Assembly (NCBI RefSeq): GCF_018918075.1
Contig: NZ_JAHLPW010000005.1
Span: forward strand, 233,768-297,767
DNA length: 64,000 nucleotides
Source of the DNA: Virgibacillus sp. MSJ-26
GTDB lineage: Bacteria; Bacillota; Bacilli; Bacillales; Amphibacillaceae
Reading direction: 5' to 3'
Below, piece by piece: positions 28,472 to 37,600 of the stretch; within the stretch, counting starts at the first letter, position 1, and each line of letters begins with the position of its first letter. Under the pieces are notes generated by a model. The model saw nothing but the letters and a program-made list of their open reading frames with translations. It was not told the DNA's origin and searched no databases. The translations under genes and the position numbers were made by a program.

Positions 28472-28984
28472 TTAATCAAGTTTTATTATATGTGATAAAT
28501 CTTCTACAATTTCTCCACTTAACGTGTAATATTGAATAGCAATACTACTTTTTTCTTCCCATGTCATGATACAGTATGTCTTTTCTGTTCTATTTCTAGG
28601 CAAACGAATACTGCCTGGATTTATAAATAACTGATTGTTTATCTTACTAACATCAGCAACGTGAGTATGTCCATAACATGCAACTTGTGCACCCAGTTCT
28701 TCCGCTCTATAAGATAAAGCAGTAAGTCCACTTTTAACTCCATGTAGATGACCATGAACAATCAAAAATTTTAGTTCCCCTATATCAACGACTTGCTCTT
28801 CTGGATAACGTGCATCAAAGTCACAGTTGCCGGCTACTTTTAGAAAATCTTCCATCACAGAGGCGTCCATATCTAATTCTGAATCTCCACAATGGATTAA
28901 GTTCTTAGTTTCGTGGCGTTCTTTAATCATAATGATTTCATTTTCCAATCCGTGGCTATCACTCATGATCAAGACTTTATTCAA
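28472..28984 (-). CDS. ysnB: YfcE/MJ0936-type metallophosphoesterase
   Basis: It belongs to the small calcineurin-like metallophosphoesterases, which hydrolyse phosphodiesters in vitro; the natural substrate is unknown. The 170-aa protein has the metal ligands in order: MSDSHG near residue 7, HCGDSELD near 32, AGNCDFD near 53, LIVHGHLHG near 74 and YGHTHVA near 99. It starts 19 bases after rdgB and continues the rph-rdgB-ysnB operon order known from B. subtilis. Confidence 0.92.
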   Translation of the reverse strand: MNKVLIMSDSHGLENEIIMIKERHETKNLIHCGDSELDMDASVMEDFLKVAGNCDFDARYPEEQVVDIGELKFLIVHGHLHGVKSGLTALSYRAEELGAQVACYGHTHVADVSKINNQLFINPGSIRLPRNRTEKTYCIMTWEEKSSIAIQYYTLSGEIVEDLSHIIKLD

Positions 28985-29002
28985 TATATTCCCCTCCCAT
29001 TT

Positions 29003-29605
29003 TTATTTATCCGCATCTCTTTGAATCCATTGTTCCAACTGTTTTATAGCGTGGCTTCGATGACTAATAAGGTTTTTTTCATCAGATGTTAATTCGGCCA
29101 TACTGTTTGTATAACCCTCTGGAATAAAAATTGGATCATAGCCAAATCCGTGGGTTCCTGTTTCTGAAAAAGAGATATGACCTTCACAATATCCCGTTTT
29201 GAAAATAGTTTGTTGATCTGGTTGTGCAATTGCGATGACACAAATAAATCGGGCTGTTCGATTTTTTTCTGTGACATCTCTCAATTCATTGAGAACTTTT
29301 TCTATATTAGCTTGGTCGTTTTTTGGCTCTCCAGCATATCTCGCAGAAAAAATTCCCGGTCTACCGTCAAGCGCATCGATAATTAGCCCTGAATCATCCG
29401 CTAAGACGGGCTTGTTAAGTTCGTTCGACATAGTTTCTGCCTTAAGTGCAGCATTTTCTTTAAATGTTACTCCTGTTTCTTCTATATCTTGAGGTTCTTC
29501 AACAAAATCTAATAAAGAAATAGTACGGATACCATGTGGTTTAAAAAACTCTTCGAACTCTTTCGCTTTGCCTTTATTTTTAGTTGCAATAATTATTTCT
29601 TTCAT
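29003..29605 (-). CDS. rdgB: XTP/dITP diphosphatase (Ham1/RdgB family)
   Basis: It hydrolyses non-canonical purine triphosphates (dITP, XTP) to monophosphates, keeping them out of nucleic acids. The 200-aa protein has the nucleotide-binding start IIATKNKGKAKEFEEFF. The catalytic region is PVLADDSGLIIDALDGRPGIFSARYAG (near residue 65). The conserved GFGYDPIFIPEGY lies near residue 152, and SHRSHAIKQL is near the C-terminus. Length is normal. It is the middle gene of rph-rdgB-ysnB. Confidence 0.96.
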   Translation of the reverse strand: MKEIIIATKNKGKAKEFEEFFKPHGIRTISLLDFVEEPQDIEETGVTFKENAALKAETMSNELNKPVLADDSGLIIDALDGRPGIFSARYAGEPKNDQANIEKVLNELRDVTEKNRTARFICVIAIAQPDQQTIFKTGYCEGHISFSETGTHGFGYDPIFIPEGYTNSMAELTSDEKNLISHRSHAIKQLEQWIQRDADK

Positions 29606-29644
29606 TGTTAAGCACCCTTAGTAATAAAGTATTCTATTATTTCA

Positions 29645-30385
29645 CTATTTGATTTGGTTAACAATATCTCCTAATACGTCTCGCTGTTTTTTCATAATTT
29701 GTTGGATTCCTTCTTCAGCTAATTGTAAGAGCATTTGTAATTGCTCATAAGAAAATGTTGCTTCTTCACCGGTACCTTGAATTTCAACAAACCTTCCGTC
29801 ACCCGTCATGATTATATTCATATCAACTGCTGCTTTAGAATCCTCTTCATAATTTAGATCGATAGCAATTCTCTCATCCTCCAGCACTCCTACCGATGTA
29901 GCTGCAAGTAAATTTGTAATTGGTAATTTATCTATCGTTCCGTCATTTAATAAATGTTCAAAAGCTAGAACAACAGCTACGAATGCGCCTGTGATAGAGG
30001 CAGTCCTCGTACCTCCATCTGCTTGAATGACATCACAGTCAACCCAGACTGTTCGCTCACCTATTTGATCCAGATCAACTACAGTTCTAAGGGCCCTGCC
30101 AATCAAACGTTGTATTTCCATCGTACGACCGCCCACTTTGCCTCTTGATGATTCTCGAATATTTCGTTGTTTAGTCGCTCTAGGTAGCATAGAATATTCG
30201 GCAGTAATCCAGCCTTTCCCTTGGCCACGCATAAAAGGAGGAACTCGATCTTCAATACTAGCATTACAGATAACTTTTGTGTCTCCCACTTCAATTAATA
30301 CAGACCCTTCTGGATGTTTGATATAATGCGTTATTATATTCATTGGACGTAATTGATGATTTTCTTTCCCATCTTGACTTGACAA
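29645..30385 (-). CDS. rph: Ribonuclease PH
   Basis: RNase PH is a phosphate-dependent 3'-5' exoribonuclease that trims tRNA 3' ends. The 246-aa protein has the usual [48 protein letters not shown] region. [43 protein letters not shown] carries the phosphate-binding and catalytic residues. The start is a TTG at 30385, with AAGGAGGAG correctly spaced upstream. The N-terminus [16 protein letters not shown] aligns with the family. Confidence 0.97.
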   Translation of the reverse strand: MSSQDGKENHQLRPMNIITHYIKHPEGSVLIEVGDTKVICNASIEDRVPPFMRGQGKGWITAEYSMLPRATKQRNIRESSRGKVGGRTMEIQRLIGRALRTVVDLDQIGERTVWVDCDVIQADGGTRTASITGAFVAVVLAFEHLLNDGTIDKLPITNLLAATSVGVLEDERIAIDLNYEEDSKAAVDMNIIMTGDGRFVEIQGTGEEATFSYEQLQMLLQLAEEGIQQIMKKQRDVLGDIVNQIK

Positions 30386-30541
30386 TGTATAACTCCTCCT
30401 TCAATAAGGTTAAGCTTATCATATTCTTCACTAAAGAAAAATTATAATACTTATTAAGAAAAAACTCACTTATTTTGAACAAGGAAGTTTCAATTCTCTC
30501 AAGTAAGACTAAAATTATGGAAGTAATACTAAAATAAGAAA

Positions 30542-30580
30542 AGAGGATATTCTGTTCAAATGCTGAACATAATATCCTCT
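30542..30580 (-). terminator. Terminator after gerM
   Basis: AGAGGATATT pairs with AATATCCTCT, with an inner GTTCA/TGAAC stem and T-rich sequence after it on the minus strand. Confidence 0.75.
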
Positions 30581-30612
30581 GATTAATTCAGTTTATTAAA
30601 TCTAATGATTTT

Positions 30613-31692
30613 CTACATCTTTTCTTTCGGTAAAAATGTTTCCTTTGTTACAGGCTCGTTATAAACTTCCCCATTCTCATTGACTAACTCATCAACATTT
30701 TCCACTTGTATATCGACTGCTTCAACAGCTCCCTGTTCTGATAAGGTGCGAACGAGCGTCTCCATAACTTCATCTGAAAGTACAGCTTGGTCGGAATCTT
30801 TTAGCACACCTTCGTTAAACACTAATTTTAAGACTCCGTTATCTAATTCTGGATCATCCACAAGCATGGATTCTGGATTAAATACCTGCAACACATTTGT
30901 ATTATAGCCAGGCCCATCAATTAGTGTTTGTACAATTTCTTGGTAAATATTTTCTTCCTCAGCTAATATATGTTTCGTCAAAGGTACATAGTATCTTGTT
31001 TCATTATGTTCTGCCGGATAATACATAGTGACAGCTTGACTATTTATTAAATCAGGCGTATCCGAATCAATCAAGTTTATTCCATTAGCCTTTGAATAGC
31101 CTCCTGAGATTGGTGTCCCACCTACAGGCATTTCGTTTTGTGGCTCCCCATTAACCATGAGTTTCACTTTATCCACGTTTTCGAATTCTGTAAGTGTATG
31201 TGTAATCGATTCTAGCACTTTAACTTCATCTTCCTCATTATAGTTCGTGAATTCCTCAGAAAAATCTACAACTACCGTACCGTCTTCCTGTAAATCTAAA
31301 CCTAGTACTTCTGTTCCTTGAGGTAGAACGGCACTAAAGCCATTTGGTAACAGCGATGTAACAGGGCCCTCCGCTACCAAGTGTTCTAAAGCTTGCTTTG
31401 CAACTTCTCCTGATTCTGGTGCAGGTAGTTCTAATGTTTGAGAGGCTACCATTCCATTGACATCAATTAAGTATAGCTCTCTTGCTAAAGTTTCTTCAGT
31501 TACTCCACCTTCTTCATTTTCATCAGCTGTTTCATCGCCATTATCCTCAGACGATTCTTCCAGCTGCTCCACTGCTTCTGTATCTTGGGGCGGATCCATC
31601 TCCTCCATAGATTGCTCTCCCTTAAAACATCCCGATAATATAACAGAAAGACAAATGGTCAAAGCAACCAGTAATGATCCTCGAAATTTCAT
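30613..31692 (-). CDS. gerM: GerM, sporulation/germination lipoprotein with two GerMN domains
   Basis: GerM is a membrane lipoprotein of the sporulation channel region, required for efficient sporulation and germination. The 359-aa product has a lipoprotein signal peptide with lipobox LSGC (Cys22). An acidic Glu/Asp-rich linker covers about 28-70. Two GerMN repeats follow at about 75-190 (LIDVNGMVASQTLELPAP...) and 215-340 (TMYYPAEHNETRYYVPLTKHI...). Domain order and length match the family. It lies between racE and rph as in B. subtilis. Confidence 0.94.
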   Translation of the reverse strand: MKFRGSLLVALTICLSVILSGCFKGEQSMEEMDPPQDTEAVEQLEESSEDNGDETADENEEGGVTEETLARELYLIDVNGMVASQTLELPAPESGEVAKQALEHLVAEGPVTSLLPNGFSAVLPQGTEVLGLDLQEDGTVVVDFSEEFTNYNEEDEVKVLESITHTLTEFENVDKVKLMVNGEPQNEMPVGGTPISGGYSKANGINLIDSDTPDLINSQAVTMYYPAEHNETRYYVPLTKHILAEEENIYQEIVQTLIDGPGYNTNVLQVFNPESMLVDDPELDNGVLKLVFNEGVLKDSDQAVLSDEVMETLVRTLSEQGAVEAVDIQVENVDELVNENGEVYNEPVTKETFLPKEKM

Positions 31693-31795
31693 GTTACTCC
31701 CTCCTACGATGGTTTGTACTACCTATATATACGAGCCCATTTTGAAATTTAGACCAATCTTTCTTAAAGAACCAAAAAAATTCATCAATATTAAA

Positions 31796-31821
31796 GCTGG
31801 AATACCTTAAGGTATTCCAGC
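31796..31821 (-). terminator. Palindromic terminator after racE
   Basis: A perfect palindrome (CTGGAATACC / GGTATTCCAG arms), followed by TTTAATATT on the minus strand, just beyond the racE stop. The T-tract is modest. Confidence 0.6.
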
Positions 31822-31823
31822 CA

Positions 31824-32639
31824 TTATAATACTGCTTTTTCAATTTTTATGTTTTTAATATCTCCCAAGTGATGTTTAAAAACATCATTCATTAAATGTT
31901 TAAAGTTATCTAATTCACCAGTAGTATAAATTAAATGAGTAGGAATTCCTTCTTCTTTATTCAACAAATCATTCATTTCAAGAACGGTACTGGTTTCTCG
32001 TGCTGTTTCTTCACTGGAAGATATAATTTTTATATCATGCCCTAAAACATCCTGGATAACTTGCTTTAATAATGGATAATGAGTACACCCTAAAATTAAA
32101 GTATCAAGACCTAACTTCTTGTCATTAATTGATTCTAAACTTTTTCCAACGACATTATAAGCTACATCTCCTTTTAATATTCCTTTTTCTACCAAAGGAA
32201 CAAGCGAAGGACAAGCATGAGATATAGATTTAATATCCTCTTTTATCGTATTAAGAGCCCTAGAATAAGCTTCACTTTTAATCGTAGCTTCTGTTCCGAT
32301 AATACCGACTTGGTTGTTTTCTGTCACGTTAATTGCCGCACGTGCCCCGGGTTGAATCACACCTATAACGGGGATATCCAATTCTTCATGAAGTTCACTT
32401 AATGTATAAGCTGTTGCTGTATTGCATGCCACAACAAGTATTTTAATTTGCTTTTCAAGCAAAAAATTCACCATCTCCCATGTGAATTTTCTTATTTCCA
32501 TTTCGGATCTTGGTCCATAGGGACATCTTAGCGTATCTCCTAAATAAATCAGTTGTTCTTTCGGTAATTGTCTCATTAATTCACTGGCAACAGTCAAGCC
32601 ACCAACCCCAGAATCAATTACTCCTATTGCTTGATTCAA
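31824..32639 (-). CDS. racE: Glutamate racemase
   Basis: It interconverts L- and D-glutamate to supply D-Glu for peptidoglycan and possibly poly-glutamate. The 271-aa protein has GVIDSGVGGLTVASEL at the N-terminus and YLGDTLRCPYGPRS near residue 32. The two catalytic cysteines lie in VVACNTATAY (about residue 72) and LILGCTHYPLL (about residue 184). Length is normal. It lies between ysmB and gerM, matching the racE locus of B. subtilis rather than yrpC. Confidence 0.96.
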   Translation of the reverse strand: MNQAIGVIDSGVGGLTVASELMRQLPKEQLIYLGDTLRCPYGPRSEMEIRKFTWEMVNFLLEKQIKILVVACNTATAYTLSELHEELDIPVIGVIQPGARAAINVTENNQVGIIGTEATIKSEAYSRALNTIKEDIKSISHACPSLVPLVEKGILKGDVAYNVVGKSLESINDKKLGLDTLILGCTHYPLLKQVIQDVLGHDIKIISSSEETARETSTVLEMNDLLNKEEGIPTHLIYTTGELDNFKHLMNDVFKHHLGDIKNIKIEKAVL

Positions 32640-32660
32640 TTCAATCGCCTCTTTATGGTG

Positions 32661-33113
32661 TTATTTATCGTTGATGATTTTCATTTGCTTTTGTAAGTTT
32701 TTTAGTAATTCACTCAATTCACCAACTTGACTTGGTGAAAAATTTTCTAATACGTCTCCAAGAAAATCTTGTCGTTTATGTATGACTTCTTTTATAATAT
32801 TTCTCCCTTTATTCAGCACGTGAATCCGGACTACTCTGCGATCATTTTCATCTTTAATTCTTTTAACAAGATTATTTTTTTCCATCCGATCGACTAAATC
32901 AGTCGTTGTACTAAAAGCGAGTCCATTTTTTTGGGATAGTTCTCCGATAGTCAAATTTCCCTCTTCAATCAACCATTGTAATGCTATAAATTGTGGGGAT
33001 GTGATTGGATAGTTATTTAATATTTTACGTCCATTCTGCTTAATTGCTCCCGATATGTGACGAAGTCTTTTCTCTAATTCAGCAATTGATTCTCTCCTTA
33101 TTTCATTTTCCAA
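32661..33113 (-). CDS. ysmB: MarR-family transcriptional regulator (YsmB-like)
   Basis: This is a winged-helix repressor-type protein of 150 aa. The DNA-binding region is NLTIGELSQKNGLAFSTTTDLVDRMEKNNLVKRIKDENDRRVVRIHVLNKG (about residues 55-105), with the recognition helix and DRR wing typical of MarR. Its ligand and targets are not evident. It lies immediately upstream of racE with a 21-base gap, so it is probably co-transcribed with it. Gene order matches B. subtilis ysmB. Confidence 0.9.
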   Translation of the reverse strand: MENEIRRESIAELEKRLRHISGAIKQNGRKILNNYPITSPQFIALQWLIEEGNLTIGELSQKNGLAFSTTTDLVDRMEKNNLVKRIKDENDRRVVRIHVLNKGRNIIKEVIHKRQDFLGDVLENFSPSQVGELSELLKNLQKQMKIINDK

Positions 33114-33243
33114 TTGGTATCCCCCTTAAATAATCGTTCAATATAGGGATAGTTTATCACAAAGCTAAAAAGTTTTCCTTTATTATATTACTTCAATGAA
33201 TTGTAGGAATACACCCAATTTATTATTATGTGCTTTTGTGATG

Positions 33244-33271
33244 CACCAATTAAATGATATTTCATAAACTA
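33244..33271 (+). promoter_or_regulatory. Candidate SigK promoter for gerE
   Basis: A CATAAACTA -10 (33263-33271) fits the SigK consensus CATANNNTA, with CACC 15 bases upstream as the -35. gerE is known to be SigK-dependent in B. subtilis. The match is short, so this is suggestive only. Confidence 0.5.
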
Positions 33272-33330
33272 TATTGACTAAATAAATTTCCCTCGTTCTG
33301 TAGCCCTATGACAGCAAGGAGGGTTAATAT

Positions 33331-33555
33331 TTGAAGAACTACGACCATAAACCTAAGCAACTATTAACAAAGCGCGAGAGAGAAGTATTTGAACTCTTAG
33401 TACAAGATAAAACGACAAAAGACATTGCCCAGGAATTATTTATATCAGAAAAAACTGTACGAAATCATATTTCAAATGCTATGCAAAAATTAGGTGTCAA
33501 AGGGCGTTCTCAAGCAGTAGTTGAGCTTATCCGCATGGGTGAATTAGAAGTTTAA
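33331..33555 (+). CDS. gerE: GerE, late mother-cell transcription factor
   Basis: GerE is a stand-alone LuxR-type helix-turn-helix protein that activates and represses SigK-dependent coat genes late in sporulation. The 74-aa protein is essentially only the DNA-binding domain. LTKREREVFELLVQDKTTKDIAQELFISEKTVRNHISNAMQKLGVKGRSQAV contains the recognition helix. The TTG start follows AAGGAGG. It is the only plus-strand gene between ysmB and the thioesterase, as in B. subtilis. Confidence 0.97.
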   Translation: MKNYDHKPKQLLTKREREVFELLVQDKTTKDIAQELFISEKTVRNHISNAMQKLGVKGRSQAVVELIRMGELEV

Positions 33556-33588
33556 AAAATCGACTTCCTTAATTGGAAGTCGATTTTT
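33555..33588. terminator. Bidirectional terminator between gerE and the thioesterase gene
   Basis: AAAAATCGACTTCC pairs with GGAAGTCGATTTTT around a short loop. T-tracts on both strands serve the convergent genes. Confidence 0.88.
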
Positions 33589-33609
33589 AAATTAATGACC
33601 GGTTGATTG

Positions 33610-34059
33610 CTATGCTTCAAGTATCTTCTGTTTCATTTTGTCACTTAATGGAACAGGTTTTCCATTTGCCGGGCTAATGGATACAATTCGACCTCTACCT
33701 GTTAAACAAATCTCCTTATTTTTGTCTAAAGCCATATAATGCATATCGAAGGATGAATTTCCTATTTCATTCACTTTAATAAATAAATTAATTTCATCAT
33801 TAAAATACATTTGTTTATGATAATCACATTGTAAATCTGCAACAATGGGAATAACATCATTTTGATCGTTTGATAGATTACCGAAAAGCCCCACTGATTT
33901 CATAAATTCAATCCGACCTTCCTCGAAATAGATGAAAGGGGATACATTATTAACATGGCCAAACATATCTGTCTCAGAAAAACGAATATTAATAGGTATT
34001 GAAAATTTAAAATCTGATCGCCATTCTTCTATATTATTAATATATGGAATTTTACTCAT
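33610..34059 (-). CDS. ysmA: Acyl-CoA thioesterase-like hotdog protein (YsmA)
   Basis: A 149-aa 4-hydroxybenzoyl-CoA thioesterase-type hotdog protein. The key region is IRFSETDMFGHVNNVSPFIYFEEGRIEFM (about residues 26-54), where the Asp in TDMFGHVNN is the usual catalytic position. The CoA substrate is unknown. It stands between gerE and sdhB, matching ysmA in B. subtilis, with a terminator hairpin on each side, so it may be a separate transcript. Confidence 0.88.
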   Translation of the reverse strand: MSKIPYINNIEEWRSDFKFSIPINIRFSETDMFGHVNNVSPFIYFEEGRIEFMKSVGLFGNLSNDQNDVIPIVADLQCDYHKQMYFNDEINLFIKVNEIGNSSFDMHYMALDKNKEICLTGRGRIVSISPANGKPVPLSDKMKQKILEA

Positions 34060-34084
34060 TTGTCAGCTCCTCTAATACATAAAG

Positions 34085-34109
34085 GCCCTTACCTAAATCA
34101 GGTAAGGGC
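34085..34109 (-). terminator. Terminator after sdhB
   Basis: GCCCTTACCT pairs with AGGTAAGGGC around a 5-base loop, with a T-rich tail on the minus strand. It separates sdhCAB from ysmA. Confidence 0.75.
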
Positions 34110-34135
34110 TCTGTACTTTATTTGATTAGTGAAAA

Positions 34136-34900
34136 TTAATGGGCGTTGTCGCTACCAAAAAAGTTTTTAAATGCTTGAATATTAGTAGCACGATTCATGG
34201 CTGCTATTGATGTTGTCAAAGGAATACCTTTTGGACAAACTTGTACACAGTTTTGAGCGTTACCACATCCAGTAATCCCGCCATCTTCCATCAATCCTTC
34301 TAATCTCTCACTCTTGTTCATTTCTCCAGTAGGATGTGCATTAAATAGCCTAGCTTGTGAAAGTGCTGCAGGTCCAATGAAATCTGATTTGTCATTAACG
34401 TTTGGACAAGCCTCTAAACACACTCCACAAGTCATGCATTTGGATAGTTCATATGCCCACTGACGTTTTTTCTCAGGCATACGTGGGCCAGGTCCTAAAT
34501 CATGTGTTCCATCAATAGGAATCCAGGCTTTCACTTGTTTTAAAGCATCAAACATTTGCTCACGATCAACAATTAAATCACGAACAATCGGAAAAGTAGA
34601 CATAGGCGCTAAACGAATCGGTTGCTCCAATTCATCAATAAGGGTGGCACATGACTGTCTAGCAGTTCCATTAATGACCATAGAACAAGCACCACACACT
34701 TCTTCTAGACAATTCATTTCCCAATGAACAGGTGTTGTTTGTTCTCCGTTAGCATTAACTGGATTTTTCTGTATTTCCATTAAACCGGAAATCACATTCA
34801 TATTTTTACGATAAGGTATATTAAATGTTTCTTCATAAGGAGTACCATCAGGGCTATCTTGACGTGTAATGATAAAAGTTACAGTTTTATCTTCAGCCAT
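34136..34900 (-). CDS. sdhB: Succinate dehydrogenase iron-sulfur subunit
   Basis: It carries electrons from the flavoprotein to the membrane cytochrome. The 254-aa protein shows the 2Fe-2S ligands in CLEEVCGACSMVINGTARQSC (about residues 65-85). The 4Fe-4S and 3Fe-4S ligands follow in CMTCGVCLEACP (about 148-159) and CGNAQNCVQVCPKGIPL (about 205-221). All cysteines are present. The start is two bases beyond the sdhA stop. It is the third gene of sdhCAB. Confidence 0.97.
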   Translation of the reverse strand: MAEDKTVTFIITRQDSPDGTPYEETFNIPYRKNMNVISGLMEIQKNPVNANGEQTTPVHWEMNCLEEVCGACSMVINGTARQSCATLIDELEQPIRLAPMSTFPIVRDLIVDREQMFDALKQVKAWIPIDGTHDLGPGPRMPEKKRQWAYELSKCMTCGVCLEACPNVNDKSDFIGPAALSQARLFNAHPTGEMNKSERLEGLMEDGGITGCGNAQNCVQVCPKGIPLTTSIAAMNRATNIQAFKNFFGSDNAH

Positions 34901-34902
34901 AA

Positions 34903-36666
34903 TTACTTACTCCCTTCGCTTTTTTTAGTGTAATCACGTTTACGAGGTCTAATAAGTGACACATCTACATCCTCATACGTGAAGACAGGTTCTTCTTTTT
35001 CTTTATCAAAAGTGGCAATGGTTGTTTTTAACCATTCATCGTCATTTCGATCAGGAAACTCTGGTTTGAAGTGAGCTCCACGGCTCTCATTTCTATTATA
35101 AGCACCGATTGTAATAACTCGAGCCAAGTGAAGCATGTTTTTCAATTGTCTTGTAAACATAACTCCCTGGTTACTCCAACGAGATGTATCATTGATACTA
35201 ATATTATTCCAACGCTTTAGAAGTTCTGTGATTTTTTCATCTGTTTGCAAAAGTTTTTCATTTTCACGCACAACAGTGACATTATCAGTCATCCACTCAC
35301 CAAGTTCTTGGTGAATTTGATAAGCGTTTTCACCGCCGTTCATTTTCATCAACTCTTCAAACTTTGCCCGCTCTTCTTCTTCCGCTTTTTCAAATAATGA
35401 TGAAGGAAGATCCTCTACATGGGTTTCAAGTCCTTCGGTATATTCGATAGCTTTTGGACCAGCTAGGCTCCCCCCATATATTGCAGATAATAATGAGTTA
35501 GCCCCTAAGCGGTTACCACCATGCTGTGAATAATCACATTCTCCGGCAGCGAAAATACCAGGAATCGATGTCATCTGATCATAATCAACCCAAAGTCCAC
35601 CCATTGAATAATGAACAGCAGGGAATATTTTCATTGGTACTTTGCGAGGGTCTTCTCCGACAAACTTTTCATAAATTTCAATAATACCACCAAGCTTAAC
35701 ATCAAGCTCTTTAGGATCTTTATGAGAGAGGTCGAGATAAACCATATTTTCACCATTAATACCGAGCTTTTGATTAACACAAACATCAAAAATTTCACGA
35801 GTAGCAATATCCCTTGGGACTAAGTTACCGTACGCAGGATATTTTTCCTCTAAGAAATACCATGGCTCGCCGTCTTTATAAGTCCATACTCGTCCACCTT
35901 CACCACGAGCTGATTCACTCATCAAGCGGAGCTTGTCGTCTCCTGGGATAGCAGTCGGATGAATTTGAATAAATTCCCCATTCGCATATTTAGCTCCCTG
36001 TTGATATAAAATACTTGCCGCAGATCCTGTATTAATGATGGAGTTTGTTGACTTCCCGAAAATAATACCAGGTCCGCCTGTGGCAATAATCGTAGCATCT
36101 GATGGGAATGATTTGATTTCATGTGTCTTGATATCTTGAGCAACGATTCCCTTACCGACGCCTTCATCGTCTATAATCGCTCCTACAAATTCCCAATTTT
36201 CATATTTTGTAACAAGTCCTTCAACTTCAAAGCGACGAACTTGCTCATCTAAAGCATATAATAACTGTTGACCTGTTGTTGCACCTGCATATGCCGTTCT
36301 ATGGTGTTGAGTCCCACCAAATCGTCTGAAATCAAGTAATCCTTCAGGTGTACGGTTAAACATAACACCCATACGATCAAGCATATGTATAATACTTGGC
36401 GCTGCTTCACACATTTTTTTGACAGGTGGTTGATTCGCTAGAAAATCTCCACCGTAAACAGTATCATCAAAGTGAATCATCGGTGAATCTCCTTCACCTT
36501 TTGTGTTAACGGCACCATTGATTCCACCTTGGGCACATACAGAGTGAGAGCGTTTTACTGGAACGATAGAAAATAAGTCTACGCTAACTCCCGCTTCTGC
36601 AGCTTTAATCGTTGCCATAAGTCCGGCAAGACCTCCGCCAACAACAGCGACTTTTCGATTACTCAT
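34903..36666 (-). CDS. sdhA: Succinate dehydrogenase flavoprotein subunit
   Basis: It oxidises succinate to fumarate with covalently bound FAD in the TCA cycle. The 587-aa protein has the dinucleotide-binding VAVVGGGLAGLMATIKAAE at the N-terminus, FGGTQHHRTAYAGATTGQQL around residue 116, and HYSMGGLWVDYDQMTSIPGIFAAGECDYSQHGGNRLGANSLL near residue 355. The conserved substrate-binding RGEGGRVW and HPTAIPG segments are present. It is typical of the B. subtilis-type enzyme and is flanked by sdhC and sdhB. Confidence 0.98.
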   Translation of the reverse strand: MSNRKVAVVGGGLAGLMATIKAAEAGVSVDLFSIVPVKRSHSVCAQGGINGAVNTKGEGDSPMIHFDDTVYGGDFLANQPPVKKMCEAAPSIIHMLDRMGVMFNRTPEGLLDFRRFGGTQHHRTAYAGATTGQQLLYALDEQVRRFEVEGLVTKYENWEFVGAIIDDEGVGKGIVAQDIKTHEIKSFPSDATIIATGGPGIIFGKSTNSIINTGSAASILYQQGAKYANGEFIQIHPTAIPGDDKLRLMSESARGEGGRVWTYKDGEPWYFLEEKYPAYGNLVPRDIATREIFDVCVNQKLGINGENMVYLDLSHKDPKELDVKLGGIIEIYEKFVGEDPRKVPMKIFPAVHYSMGGLWVDYDQMTSIPGIFAAGECDYSQHGGNRLGANSLLSAIYGGSLAGPKAIEYTEGLETHVEDLPSSLFEKAEEEERAKFEELMKMNGGENAYQIHQELGEWMTDNVTVVRENEKLLQTDEKITELLKRWNNISINDTSRWSNQGVMFTRQLKNMLHLARVITIGAYNRNESRGAHFKPEFPDRNDDEWLKTTIATFDKEKEEPVFTYEDVDVSLIRPRKRDYTKKSEGSK

Positions 36667-36697
36667 TGTTTACTCACTCCCTAAATTGTTTATTGCT

Positions 36698-37321
36698 TTA
36701 TACGCCATACGCGAATTGAATTAATGTTCTTACACCAATATAGCTAATCGCTAAAAAGACAACTAACGTTACATATGTAAGAATCTTTTGAGATTTTGGT
36801 GATTGAGTAATTCCCCATGTTACTGAGAAACCCCATAGTCCATTAGCAAAGTGGAATGTTGTTGATATAACACCAATCATATAGAACCAGAACATCCCAG
36901 TACTTGATAGAATATCTTGCATAAGTTGATAATTAACATCGACATTACCTAGTGCTACTTGTACACGCGTCTGCCACACATGCCATGCGATGAAAATTAA
37001 TGTTATGATTCCAGTGAAACGTTGTATATAAAAGAGCCAGTTTCGTAAAAATGAATAATGACCAACGTTATTTTTTGGAATCCAGATTGCGATATATACT
37101 CCTAATATAGCATGGAAAAGAATAGGTAAATAGATAACTACTGTTTCCAATACTAATCTAAATGGTAAATCTTCCATAAATCCAGCAGCTTTATTAAAGC
37201 TTCCTTCTCCATACACAGCAAAATGATTCACCACTAAGTGTTGAATCAAAAATATTCCAATTGGAACTACCCCTAAAAGTGAATGCAATCTCCTATTAAA
37301 AAACTCTTGACGCTCTGCCAT
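36698..37321 (-). CDS. sdhC: Succinate dehydrogenase cytochrome b558 subunit
   Basis: It is the membrane anchor with two haem b groups that passes electrons to menaquinone. The 207-aa protein has five hydrophobic segments and haem-ligand histidines: HSLLGVVPIGIFLIQHLVVNHF at the N-terminus, LFHAILGVYIAIW near residue 70, FIAWHVWQTRVQVALG near residue 113, and TTFHFANGLWGFSVTWGI near residue 155. This single-subunit anchor is characteristic of Bacillaceae. The ATG follows GGGGGG, and a good promoter lies upstream. Confidence 0.96.
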   Translation of the reverse strand: MAERQEFFNRRLHSLLGVVPIGIFLIQHLVVNHFAVYGEGSFNKAAGFMEDLPFRLVLETVVIYLPILFHAILGVYIAIWIPKNNVGHYSFLRNWLFYIQRFTGIITLIFIAWHVWQTRVQVALGNVDVNYQLMQDILSSTGMFWFYMIGVISTTFHFANGLWGFSVTWGITQSPKSQKILTYVTLVVFLAISYIGVRTLIQFAYGV

Positions 37322-37382
37322 CTGTTACCCCCCTTAATCTGATGTTTTATACTTCTTTGGCATAAAATTTTATAACATATTT

Positions 37383-37411
37383 ATTGTACTTCTAACTCTA
37401 ATAACCGTCAA
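37383..37411 (-). promoter_or_regulatory. SigA-type promoter for sdhCAB
   Basis: The -35 is TTGACG (37406-37411) and the -10 is TACAAT (37383-37388), with a 17-base spacer, about 55 bases upstream of the sdhC start. Confidence 0.65.
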
Positions 37412-37600
37412 GGAAAGGCGAATCTTTTTATAAAATGTCGTTATTTTTGTATGAAATATAGTGTGGGTATTTAATAATTTATATTTCATTATAGAATAAA
37501 CTCTAACAGTTAACGGGATTAAACCTATAGTTCATCTAATCAACTTTCTGACAATACATTTAAGTGGAGCTTTTTCTAAAAAGCTGTTTATACACAAAAT